From: Pseudorasbora parva | Taxonomy: Eukaryota; Chordata; Actinopteri; Cypriniformes; Gobionidae | DNA: 64,000 bases | Reading direction: 5' to 3' | Assembly: GCF_024679245.1 (NCBI RefSeq) | Contig: NC_090180.1 | Span: forward strand, 11,244,507-11,308,506 | In this document: in pieces, positions 29,021 through 42,700 of the stretch | Layout of the letters: every line of letters starts with the position of its first letter | How positions within the stretch are numbered: the stretch's first letter is position 1 | Notes under the pieces: generated by a model | Databases searched by the model: none | What the model saw: only the letters and a program-made list of their open reading frames with translations | What the model was told of the DNA's origin: nothing | Position numbers and translations under genes: made by a program

Positions 29021-32000
29021 TCAAGAGAACATTTGATTTCTGGGCCTCACCACTGTTATCTCCTTCATATACATGTTCTTGTAAGAGGACAGGAGATCAC
29101 TTATTTTATAACCCTGCAAGAAACAAACAGTCAGAGACATTAACATACAGTTGCAAGAACAAGCATGTGAACCGCTTGCAGAATATGGACTGTGTAAACA
29201 TATTTTATGTAAAATATCTTCTTCAGGACAGCACTAAATAAAAATGATACACATTTCCCTCTCTATTTTTGTTAAAATTAGTCACATGTTCACAGATTCT
29301 GCATGTGGTTCACATACTTTTTCTTGCATCTGTATATGTACAGATGCGACACTTGCTGTAGTTCTGTGTGTGTGCTCTATATTTACCAGTGAGGTCTCAC
29401 AGAGCAGAGTGTTGCCCTGCACTAGATTGCCAATGGTCATGTGAAAATAGGTGCTTCCGCTAGACCAGGAAGTGATCTTACTGAATGGATGCATCACAAG
29501 CACTTCCTGCAGACAAGCCAACAATCTTTTCAACTGCACAAGCTACATAATGCTAGGGCGAGCTGTACTTCATAGTTGTGTGTGTATATTATATATACAC
29601 ATACATACACATATATACATACATACATACACATATAAATACATAGCCTACAGACAGATCTGTACCTTTGTCTTAGGGTTGATGAGGTTTACTCCTTGTT
29701 TGCTGATTGATATCATGATAACACTGGGGTAACTCTTCTCTGATGTTTGCTGGGAGCAAAAGCACAGTCAGTATCAAGAAAACAACCTGCTTTTTATCAA
29801 ATAGGTTTATTTTTAGTGTTGCCCTGGTTACCTTTACTTCGAAGAAAGCACATCCAAAGGTAGGCCACTGTGAGATGGTCTTCAGGAACTGGAATTTGGC
29901 TTCATCTACAGTTATGCCTGCCTTCTTGTTGTATGCGCTGATCATGTGCTGCAAACCAAAGGCCAAAACGATTCTGTCATTTATCTTGATGCAAGTAGGG
30001 TCAGGGGGTGCTAAAATGTATGATTAATTAACGATTTATACATTCTGAAGTAATATAATTTATGGTCCTCTAAATTAGAATGCTGGGGATATCCGCCTGG
30101 ATTTGGCCTACCCAAATTGAAAAGCTTCCCATACACACATACAGTGGTCTAAGTTCAAAATTTTACAATTTTACAGGAAACCCTTTAGAGTTACATCAAA
30201 CACTGCTAAAAGTGACAAACATATAAGTATATGTTGTCTAAGCTGTAATAACCCCCCAAAATTAGGTGCTTTTTGATTAAAAAAATAAATAAATTCATTT
30301 TTGAGTCCGCTCTAGCACTTTCAAAAATGAATTTATTTTTTTCGAGTTACACACTTTCACAAATTAATTTACAACCCCCAAAAATCAAAATTTTGGGGGG
30401 TTATTACAGCTCAGACAACCTATACTTACATGTTTATCACTTTTAGCAGTGTTTTATGTAACTTCAAAGGGTTTCCTGTAAAATGACACCAAAATGTTGA
30501 ACTTAGACCACTGTATGTGTGTATGGGAAGCTTTTCAATTTGGGTAGGCCAAATCCAAGCGGAAATGGCTACCAGAGTAATTTAGTGTATATAATACATT
30601 ACTTTGCCTAAAAGAAATGCCAAAGTGATGCATATCCCCAGAAAGCATGGACTCTAAGCTTTCAAATGGTACCACATATGAGGTCAGAGCTCCTCCAAAG
30701 ACATTTAAAACATGACAATGTCTTCCGGACCCTGTACAGGGTCCACAGAGTTTAAGCTGTTAAAAGTTTGGGGTCGGTAAGATTTTTCTGTGTTTTTTAA
30801 AGATTCTTCCCAAAGCTGCATTTATTTTATTTGGAAAAATACAGTAATAGTGAAAAATATATACTGTTTAAAATAACTTATTTATATTTGGATACAAAGC
30901 TGAATTTTCAGCATCATTACTCCAGTCTTTAGTGTCATATGATCCTACAGAAATCATTCTAATATGATGATTTGCTGCTAAAAAAAACCATTTACAGTTA
31001 ACAGGTTAATGTGGCCTTGCTTTTTCAAATAAATAAATAAATCTTTTGACTTTTGAATAAGACTTTTGAACAGTAGTGTGTGTGTTTATGTAGACACTCA
31101 CTAAGGTTTGACGCAAAGTCAAAACACAAAGAAACATATCTTTGAAATATATTCAATAATGAAGAGGCTTGAGGATCACCTTTTTCCAGTCATCAGCAGT
31201 CATTAGGCTCTGCTGATCAGCTGGCACCAGATCTTTCAGCATTTTAGGGATCATGACAAACTGTGACTTATCCGTGTCAACTTGAGTACGCAACAGGAGT
31301 CCTGCCAGACTGATCATATCCTCTTTAGATACACTATGGTAACCACGCAAATACTTCGGCACTTCCTAGGAAAATAAAAAGAAGACAGTTGGGCAATGAC
31401 AGAGTGCTGAAGGAATGAGTCCTACATTTCTGCACTTCCGTTTCCATCAGCCCTAATTGTTTTTTTAAAGTACTTTTGGTTAAATGTCTGTGCTAAACAC
31501 AAGCTCAGGATATTTTCACATTTTACTCTATGACATAAAATACAGTAATAACACCTCATTAATGATTCTCTACATGTCTAAAAGGCAGTTGCTAACAAGT
31601 AGCTATATGGGAGTAGCTGGCTTTTACAGCCTCATTGTGTTTATAATAGTGTTTTGACAAACTGTATTAACTCAAGCATTCTAATTTGTAGATTCAAACT
31701 GTATTAACTCAAGCATTCTAATTTGTAGATTCTAAGCAAAGGTATTTGTCAGATGTTTGTCAGGTGGTGATGTTGAAGTCATGTGACCGTGTTGTAGTTT
31801 GCTTATTTTCTAACTTCGGTTTGTACAGCTGGCAATTGTATTTAGGCTTCAAAATTCATAAAAGTTAATAATTGATAATTTGTGAGAATTATCTTAAGGA
31901 ACAAAACGTCTCATAAGGATCATAAACTTCCAAATGGAAAAATCATTTTGGCTTTTTGTGAACGCTAACTTTCGTGTTGGCATACAAAAATTACCTCATC

Positions 32001-32816
32001 TCTGCAGCACTCTATTCAGTTATGCAAACATTTAATACACAGTAAGGTAGGTTAAGTTTACAGTGTTATAGAATTCTCCTGTCAGTATCTGGTTTGACCA
32101 AGAATGATCAGATTGACAACATACCTGAGGAAAGTGGAACATTAGGTCAGCAGTTAGATCTTTCCCTGGGATCACGTTAAACCAGAGCTTCCTCATGAAG
32201 AGCACCAGGTAAGGGACAATAGTTGGAGTAGCTGAATTCAGGATCAATTATGTTCATCATAATGAGAGTCTGGTTATAACACACACCTGAATATATATTG
32301 AATTAAATTAGAGTATTTAGCATGTTAACATATACGGCTCACCCTCCTTGACTTTCTTTCCTTTTTTGACGACATCTGTAAGCTGCCTGAGGTTGTCAAA
32401 AAAGTACTCCTCAGAATCCATACTTACTACCTGAAAGTATCAGATACAACACACAAAGATTAGCATGGACCTAAAACATCACCTTCAGGGAAAAAAAGAA
32501 ATCATATCTTGAACCTTATTGGTTGTTTTCACGAACAGACTGTATCCATCCGATGAGGAGAGGCGGAGGTCTTTGGCAATGTTGCGAATTAAGTCTCTGA
32601 TCCTCGTGGTGGTGGTCACCTCAAATATCTGATATAAAAAAAGAGAGGTTTTTAAGGTGGATAAAGATAAGAATGAGTAAAACAGGTCAAGATGAAATGT
32701 TACTCCTTACTTCAGATGTATCGTTGGGAAAATGAACTTTATGGAAGATCTGAGTGCTGTTATTCTGAATGGCATCCACTTCCACCTGGTGAGGAGGCAA
32801 CTTCCTTCCCTCGATA
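29021..32816 (-). CDS. myo7b: myo7b exons 39-47: second FERM domain and C-terminus
   Basis: Exons 32711-32816, 32515-32628, 32343-32430, 32125-32231, 31180-31365, 29832-29948, 29666-29749, 29387-29506 and 29021-29113 (residues about 1838-2174). Landmarks: [104 protein letters not shown] and LLCETSLGYK. The last exon starts [11 protein letters not shown], matching GYKMDDLLTSY of mammals, then departs ([15 protein letters not shown]) from the Met/Lys/Gly-rich mammalian ends. In mammals this FERM binds harmonin and related PDZ adaptors. Confidence 0.88.
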
Positions 32817-35800
32817 CTGTACGGACAACAGAAAATGCATTATAGGTCAACTTTCACCCTTTATGTGTACATTATCAAACAAGGCTTTTCACACTTGAAA
32901 TAGTTTACCCTGGGTCATATTAAACCCTGGGTAAACAGAATCCTGGGTTATCTTTATTCTCTTTTCACACTGCTCATACTATAACCGGGGTTAACAGTTA
33001 ATCCTGTGTATTCATTAAATGCTGTTTCACACTGCACATTCCTAAACCCCGGATTAATACTTGCAAAAGAGCAGGGTTTCATAACCCCGGGTCAAAAGCG
33101 GTGCTAACCCCACATCTAAATTACAAGTGTGAAACGCCCTTTTAGGTAGTACAGTTCTACCTTAGCATAGCTTGCATCCTCTGCAGGCAGGTGGAGGCCA
33201 GTGGCTCTCTGGGTCTAGACTCCAGAAAGCGTTGAGCATGCTTCAGTAACAACTGACTTGGAGGGAAGAGACCACAGCACAGCCACAACAGCTGCCAACC
33301 TCGCTCCATACTCAACCTGAGGGAAAAACAACACAGCAATTAACACATACACAGATAAAACAATGAAAGTAACATTGTGTCATAAGTACTAGGTACAAAC
33401 CCATTTTTGTTATTACTCATCTGCTTCATTATTTGACAGTAGATCTCATCTCTTAGCTCAACATGTGCTGTTGCTGGCCCAAAGATCTGGTTTGTTAGAT
33501 CTATAGGTGTCCGCACATGCTTGACTGGATAATCTCCCATATATTTAAGGATAGGTAGAGACCATGTTAAAGAAAACAGCGAGCATCATTTATTAAAATG
33601 AACTATGTGAGTTCATATGTACTGAAGGCTTTATAATTTATTATTGACAAAATACAACATCCGTTATTCAACCAATCAGTGCGAAGGATATCTGTGAAGG
33701 AGTCGCAAGCGAGGTGGCAGAGCTCGGAGTTGCCCTGCAGGTTCCTGAGCAGCGGCTGTTTGAGAGGCTCTTTGCTGTTGGCCCACAGTTTCTCTTTGGC
33801 TCCTCCCTTGCCACGACCACCTTCCTTACCCGACTCCCTGCGAAACATTAAAAAAAGGTGTGATGTTGTTATCATCTAAGAAGCCCTGACATGTTACCAA
33901 AACTGGTAACTTTCAAGTTACTGCTTTATTAGAGCAGTTATAATTTATGTCAGTTGAGATGATTGCAAAATTTACCTGAAATAATCGAAAGAGAACTCCT
34001 TGAGCGTCATGTGGGCAACTCTCTCTGTGCTGAGCTCCTCCTTCTGCGGCAAGACCGGCATCACAGATTTTCTCCGTGCTGGGGTCAAATTCAGCAAATT
34101 CTGGAGGATAGAAATTACCCTATTTACATTTCCATCCATCCATCCATCCATCCATCCATCCATCCATCCATCCATCCATCCATCCATCCATCCATCCATC
34201 CTCTCCTGTTTATCCAGGGCTGGGTCACAGGGCAAGCAGAGACACCCAGACTTCCCTCTACCTAGCCACTTCCTCCAGCTCTTCCGGGGGAACCCTGAGG
34301 TGGACCCAGCCCAGCTGAGACATAATCCCTCCAGTGTGTCCTAAGTCTTTCCATGTGTCTCCTCCTGGTGGAATGTGCCCAGAACACCTCCCCAGGAAGG
34401 CTTCCAGGAGGCATCCCAAATAGATGCCCGAGCCACCTCAGCTGGCTCCTCTCGGTGTGGAGGAGCAACGGCTCTACTTTGAGTTCCTCCAGAGTGACCA
34501 AGCTTCTCATCCTATCTCTAAGGGAGAGCCCAGCCACCCTGCGGAGAAAGCTAATTTCTGCCGCCTGTATCCGGGATCTTGTCCTTTCGGTCATGTCCAA
34601 CAGCTCATGACCATAAGTGAGAGTAGGAAGATTGACCGGTAAATTGAGAGCTTCAGCTAACAGCTCAGCTCCTTCTACATCGACCGCATTACTGCAGAAG
34701 CTGCACCGATCCGTCTGTCGATCTCCGGTTCCATCTTTCCCTCACTCGTGAACAAGAACCCAAGATACCTGAACTCCTCCATCTGAAAAAAAACTCTCCA
34801 CCCACCTGAAGTGGGCAAGCCACCCTTTTCCAACTGAGAACCATGGCCTCGGATTTGGAGGTGCTGATTCTCATCCCAGTCACTATACACTCGGCTGCAA
34901 ACCGTCCCAGTGCACGCTGAACATGACAACATCATCCGCAAAAAGCAGCGACACAATATTGCGTGGTTCCCAAACCGGACACTCTCCGGCCCTTGACTGC
35001 CTCTAGAAATTCTGTCCATAAAAATTATGAACAGAATCGGTGACGAAGGGCAGCCCTGCCGGAGTCCAACATGCACCGGGAACAAGTCTGACTTGCTGCT
35101 GGCGATGTGGACCAAGCTTCCTGCTCCGGTTGGCTTTTAAAGATTTTAACTGACTCTCCTTTTCACCATCACGCATCAAATACAGCCAGGGACAGCACAA
35201 TGTTTGCTGGCCTTTCTATCAGTTTTCTTCAGCTTCATTCTGATATATATTTCCAAGACAAAACCTCAAAACACTTATGACAAAAATGGCCAGTGATGAG
35301 GCCAGTGATCTTCTCAACAAATCAATGTTTAAACAAGAGAAATCATGTTTACCAGGGTTTCTTCTGTAGGCCTAGTTAACATCGGTAGAATCTGAATAGC
35401 ATCTAAGGAAACTGCTCCAGTTTGACTTGTCCTCTCATTCCTCGCTTCAATCCAGCCTCCTTCAGGAGAATATTCTCCATCCTTTATGATATACAGCACA
35501 TCACCCCTTCTGAAGCTCAGTAATGTGGGATCCTCTGAAGGAAAGAATATTTAAAATTAAAAACTTAAATATAATAGTGTTAACCCATTTTTCAGATCCA
35601 TTTTCAATTTTTTTTCTCCAAAAAGTGAATTACCATTTTATGTCCCTACCATCACATTATTTGTAGTGATTATAACTATTCAAAAGTACTCCTACAAATG
35701 TAGAAACACCCTCAAATGAGAATACTACAAGGAGAATTTCTGTTTGTCACAATGTAAAAGAAGCACCTTGTCTGATATGGTCCTGTATTGCCACAGCGTA

Positions 35801-36760
35801 CAGGGATCTCTTCTTAAGCCCTGAGATGAACATGTTGACCAGATCCACAAATTCTTTTCCCTTCACAACCTTCAGCTCATACATCCCCTTTGGAGTTGTC
35901 AAACATACAATCCCACCAGACTTTTCGTCACTGTAGCAGAAGTGTTAAGGAGGGAAGGAATGAAGGAACAAGAAGAGAATTAAAAGTGGTTCATCTCGCA
36001 AACTATTCTGAGAATCTGCAGAAATAGTATTTGAAGCATACGTAGTTCATTAATGCTCAGGTGTTTCTCCATACAGGCTAGATTTACCTCAGTATTTCGA
36101 TTTTTGACACCTCGGGATAAGAGAGCTGCAAAAATGCGGCTTCTGTCTCGTCCTGAAAGAAGACCCCCTTCCAGTTCACCACAGCTACAAACTGGTCTTG
36201 AGGCAGTGGGGGACCTGATACAACAGTAAATTCACAAATTCAAGGCATTTAAGGGATAGTTCACGCAACAATAACAATTCTGTCATCTTTTACTCTACCT
36301 CATATCTCTAGAAACCACTATGACTCTCTTCTGTGGGACACAAAATTAATTATTTATAGCCAAATGCTATATTCAAGCTAAATTTCAGTCTGTGCCTTAT
36401 ACAAATCTATAACATGACTATGTAACATGAATTGTACTTTTATATTTATGTATTGTGAATCTGTCAGTGTTCTACATTTTTTTTCTTAAAATTTCCTGTC
36501 TAATTATTATTTTATTGTTGGTAAGCCAAAGACAAATTTCCACCTCGGTGGACAACAAAGGAAAACAAACATAATATGGCTTCAGAAGACTTTTATTGTG
36601 GCTTTTTTATCTTTACAACAGGGCTGTAACCACCATAACAATTGGGGGGATGGGGGATGGGGGGGACGGGTGGGTTGAAATGGCCAAATTGTATATATTG
36701 TATTGCAATATTTAAAACTGTTTTACAATGTATCTGTTTAATGACCCACAGTAACTATAT

Positions 36761-36795
<35 letters not shown>

Positions 36796-39700
36796 ATATA
36801 TATATATATATACACTCACCTAAAGGATTATTAGAAACACCATACTAATACTGTGTTTGATCCCCTTTCACCTTATGATCTGCCTTTATTCTACGTGGCA
36901 TTGATTCAACAAGGTGCTGAAAGCATTCTTTATAAATGTTGGCCCATATTGATAGGATAGCATTAAGCAGTTGATGGAGATTTGTGGGATGCACATCCAG
37001 GGCACGAAGCTCCCGTCCCACCACATCCCAAAGATGCTCGATTGGGTTGAGATCTGGTGACTGTGGGGGCCATTTTAGTACAGTGAACCCATTGTCATGT
37101 TCAAGAAACAAATTTTAAATGATTCGAGCTTTGTGACATAAAGCATTATACTGCTGGAAGTAGCCATCAAAAAATGGGTACATGGTGGTCATAAAGGGAT
37201 GGACATGGTCAGAAACAATGCTCAGGTAGGCCGTGGCATTTAAACGATGCCCAATTGGCACTAAGGGGCCTAAAGTGTGCCAAGAAAACATCCCCCACAC
37301 CATTACACCACCACCATCCTGCACAGTGGTAACAAGGCATGATGGCTCAATGTTCTCATTCTGTTTACGCCAAATTCTGACTCTACCATGTGAATGTCTC
37401 AACATAAATCGAGACTCATCAGACCAGGCAACATTTTTCCAGTCTTCAACTGTCCAATTTTGGTGAGCTTGTGCAAATTGTAGCCTCTTTTTCCTATTTG
37501 TAGTGGAGATGAGTGGTACCCGGTGGGGTCTTCTGCTGTTGTAGCCAATCCGCCTCAAGGTTGTGCATGTTGTGGCTTCACAAATGCTTTGCTGCATTCA
37601 TTGGTTGCAACGAGTGGTTATTTCAGTCAAAGGTGCTCTTCTATCAGCTTGAATCAGTCGGCCCATTCTCCTCTGACCTCTAGCATCAACAAAGCATTTT
37701 CACCCACAGAACTGCCGCATACTGGATGTTTTTCCCTTTTCACACCATTCTTTGTAAACCCTAGAAATGGTTGTGTGTGAAAATCCCAATAACTGAGCAG
37801 ATTGTGAAATTCTCAGACCGGCCCATCTGGCACCAACAACCATGCCACGCTCAAAATTGCTTAAATCAACTTTCTTTCCCATTCTGACATTCAGTTTGGA
37901 GTTCAGGAGATTGTCTTGACCAGGACCACACCCCTATATGCATTGAAGCAACTGCCATGTGATTGGTTGATTAGATAATTGCATTAATAAGAAATTAGAA
38001 CAGGTGTTCCTAATAATCCTTTAGGTGAGTATATATTATACATACCTACATACATACATACATACATACATACAGTATTGTTCAAAATAATAGCAGTACA
38101 ATGTGACTAACCAGAATAATCAAGGTTTTTAGTATATTTTTTATTGCTACGTGGCAAACAAGTTACCAGTAGGTTCAGTAGATTGTCAGAAAACAAACAA
38201 GACCCAGCATTCATGATATGCACGCTCTTAAGGCTGTGCAATTGGGCAATTAGTTGAAAGGGGTGTGTTCAAAAAAATAGCAGTGTCTACCTTTGACTGT
38301 ACAAACTCAAAACTATTTTGTACAAACATTTTTTTTTCCTGTGAATCACTAAACTAATATTTAGTTGTATGACCACAGTTTTTTAAAACTGCTTGACATC
38401 TGTGTGGCATGGAGTCAACCAACTTGTGGCACCTCTCAGCTGTTATTCCACTCCATGATTCTTTAACAACATTCCACAATTCATTCACATTTCTTGGTTT
38501 TGCTTCAGAAACAGCATTTTTGATATCACCCCACAAGTTCTCAATTGGATTAAGGTCTGGAGATTGGGCTGGCCACTCCATAACATTAATTTTGTTGGTT
38601 TGGAACCAAGACTTTGTCCGTTTACTAGTGTGTTCTGGGTCATTGTCTTGTTGAAACAACCGTTTCAAGGGCATGTCCTCTTCAGCATAGGGCAACATGA
38701 CCTCTTCAAGTATTTTAACATATGCAAACTGATCCATGATCCCTGGTATGCGATAAATAGGCCCAACACCATAGTAGGAGAAACATGCCCATATCATGAT
38801 GCTTGCACCTCCATGCTTCACTGTCTTCACTGTGTACTGTGGCTTGAATTCAGAGTTTGGGGGTCGTCTCACAAACTGCCTGTGGCCCTTGGACCCAAAA
38901 AGAACAATTTTACTCTCATCAGTCCACAAAATGTTCCTCCATTTCTCTTTAGGCCAGTTGATGTGTTCTTTGGCAAATTGTAACCTCTTCTGCACATGCC
39001 TTTTTTTTAACAGAGGGACTTTGCGGGGGATTCTTGAAAATAGATTAGCTTCACACAGACGTCTTCTAACTGTCACAGTACTTACAGGTAACTCCAGACT
39101 GTCTTTGATCATCCTGGAGGTGATCATTGGCTGAGCCTTTGCCATTCTGGTTATTCTTCTATCCATTTTGATGGTTGTCTTCCGTTTTCTTCCATGTCTC
39201 TCTGGTTTTACTCTCCATTTTAAGGCATTGGAGATCATTTTAGCTGAACAGCCTATCATTTTTTGCACCTCTTTATAGGTTTTCCCCTCTCTAATCAACT
39301 TTTTAATCAAAGTACGCTGTTCTTCTGAACAATGTCTTGAACGACCCATTTTCCTCAGCTTTCAAATGCATGTTCAACAAGTGTTGGCTTCATCCTTAGG
39401 GGCCACCTGATTCACACCTGTTTCTTCACAAAATTGATGACCTCAGTGATTGAATGCCACACTGCTATTTTTTTGAACACACCCCTTTCAACTAATTCAA
39501 CTAATTGCCCAATTGCACAGCCTTAAGAGCGTGCATATCATGAATGCTGGGTCTCATTTGTTTTCTGAGAATCTGTTGAACCTACTGGTAACTTGTTTGC
39601 CACGTAGCAATAAAAAAATATACGAAAAACCTTGATTATTCTGGTTAGTCACATTGTACTGCTATTATTTTGAACAAGACTGTATATACATACATACATA

Positions 39701-42700
39701 CATACAAACATACATACATACATACATATTCATTGTAATTTTGCCATTATGAATTGAAAATATGCAATCATTTATAACCATTATATTTTTTACATAAGAC
39801 ACACTAAGAGTGAATATGAGCATATTTGTAAATAAATTATTATTTTCAAGGAGTTCAAACAGATTACTTCACAATTATATAGGCTATAATTAGACCTATA
39901 ACTTATTTTCCCATTCTTATTTCTTCTTTATTTTAAATCCCTCTTAATACTTATTTAATTTAATTTTATCTTAATTTAACTAAAATAAAATAAAAACATT
40001 GGTCCCCAATGTTACAGTCCTAGGTTCCTATCCACTTTCATTGTATAGAAAAGAGCAGCATGAACTTCCTTCAAAACTCTCCTTTTGTGTTCCACAAAAG
40101 AAATAAAGTCATACAGGTTTGAAAAGACAAAGATAAATAATGACGACAAAATGTAATTTTTTTGATTAACTACTATAAGAACTAAGACTTTTTAAGAACT
40201 TTAACTTTTTTACCTGAAACCACGTCAACCTCATATAACTTGGAAAAATAGATTGGCCACTTCTGCCGCGCATATTGGACAATCTCTGCTTTCACTTCAT
40301 AGGCAGGTGTAGAAGAGTTTATGTAAGGGCCCTGAGAAATGAGACAGGATTACTGCTTGTATTATTCTCCAAATTAGTAATGCCGCCAAATCCAGTTACT
40401 ACCAAGAACAATAAATAATAAATGAATATACCTGTGTGTGCGCAGAATTGACCAACTGCACTAGTTTGACCAAAGACTTGTTCTCAATTATAGTCATGTT
40501 CATGCACTCACGAACAATCTTCTGGGCAGTTTCCAAACTGCTTTCAGAGCCATGCTGTATATAGTAATGTTTGGCTGCGAGCTGCACATAATCATCCTCC
40601 TAGATCAAGATTTTAGTTCAACACCAGAGTATAAGTCACAAACACCATTCCTATTGAAATCATATGTGCTATATGAACAGGTCAAGCACAGAGCCTGGAC
40701 TGACCTTGTCAGACAGATAGTCTCCAAGTTTGAGTCCATGGATGATCTGCCTATAAATGAGATCTGTGCTGACTTGGTCAGATGAACAGTCGTGCCATGG
40801 AGTGAAAATCTCTTTGCGGAAGTAGAGGCGCCAAGGAGCGTGCTGTTCCTCTCTCCCCTGCCTCTTTTCTTCCTGCTCGCACATAGACACAGCGTCCAAG
40901 ACGTGCTGACTGTCCCAGCCTAGAGACCACATCTGCAGCAAGAAATGCATGCGTTAAGACTTTGTTACTATTGCTCATTAGTTACATGTGACCTATTACA
41001 AGTGAAGATGCATCTTGAAGCCATTCAGATGTTACAAACCTTCTCATTCATTGCAGCATATAAGGAGAAGCCGTAAGTGTCCTGCAGGTTTATTTTCTGA
41101 ATAACTGCATTGCACACCTCTTTAGAAGTGCTGGCTGAGTCCACATGGAGGCTGATGCTTTTGCCATCCATCAGACCCACAACTACTCCAATGGGGTTCT
41201 TTGTCTCTACAGACTTGCAGTTACAGGAAAGAAGAGTTGGTTGTGTTTAAGGTAAGGGGAGTATTCTTCATCATTTCAGACAGGGGGATTGCCTACCTGT
41301 AGTTCAATCCAGCATGGTGGCTCACTTCTTTCTCCATTGGCTGAAGTCCTCCGCAGTCGCTCCACACAGTAGGAGGAGAATTCACTTGGCCCATGGCGTA
41401 TAAAGCTCTCCAAGTACTGTGTCCAAAAGGTTGTGGAACATACCATATAACATATCATTACATAAAATAACATCAACTAAAATACATAACGTAACCTATA
41501 ACATAACATATAATATAACATAACATAACATACAACATAACATAGCAGCATACCACACATAACAAAAAATACAACATATCATACACAGATCAGGCATAAC
41601 ATTATGATCTTATGTTGGTCCCCCTGTTGTTGCCAAACAGCCCTGACCCTTCAAGGCATGGACTCCACTAGACCCCTGAAGGTGTGCTGTGGTATCTGGC
41701 ACCAAGATGTCAGCAGCAGATCCTTTAAGTCCTGTAAGTTGTGAGGTGGGTCCTCCATGGATCAGACTTGTTTGTTCAGCACATCCCACAGATGCTCCAT
41801 TGGATTGAGATCTGGGGAATTTGGAGTCAACACCTCAAATTCCTTGTTGTGCTCCTCAAACCCTTCCTGAACCATTTTTGCTTTGTGGCAGGGTTATTAT
41901 CCTGGTGAAAGAGGCCACAGCCACAAAGGGAATACCATTTTCATGAAAGTGTGTATATGGTCAGCAAAAATGCTTAGGTAGGGGGTACATGTCAAAGTAA
42001 CATCCGCATGTTTCCCAGCAGAACAAATGCCCAAAGCATCACACTGCCTCTGCCTGCTTGCCTTCTTCCCATAGTGCATCCTGGTGCCATGTGTTCCCCA
42101 TGTAAGTGACACACACGCACCTGGCCTTCCACGTGATGTAAAAGAAAACGTGATTCATCCGACCAGGCACCTTCTTCTATTGCTCTGTGGTCTGGTTCTG
42201 ATGCTCATGTGCCTCTGTTGGCACTTTTGGCAGTGGACAGGGGTCAGCATGTCCATCCTGACTGGTCTGTGGCTATGCAGCTCCATACGCAACAAACTGT
42301 GATGCACTGTGTATTCTGACACCTTTCTATCAGAACCAGCATTAACTTATTGAGCAATTTGAGCTAAAGTAAAGTAGTTAGCTTCTAAAACATCAACTTT
42401 GAGGACAAAATGTTCACTTGCTGCCTAACATATCCCACCCACTTACAGGTGCCATGACGAAGAGATAATCAGTGTTATTCACTTCAGCTGTCAGTGGTCA
42501 TAATGTTATTCCTGATCAGTCTATATCAACAAACATTGTATGACATATTACAAAATATAACATAAAATTACATAAAACATAACATAAAACAAAACAAAAG
42601 AAAAACAACATATAACACATACATAGCATGTCATAACTGCAAAACATCACATTAAACAACTTATCTGTTATTCTTGTCATGTCAAGAGATAACAGTGACA

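Noticed and set aside
33600..33692. Extending exon 36 to a GT donor in the sequence reading ILRTDWLNN
   Set aside because: The peptide leaves the family consensus after ILR, and no AG acceptor exists upstream of exon 37. The AT-AC solution restores both frame and conservation.
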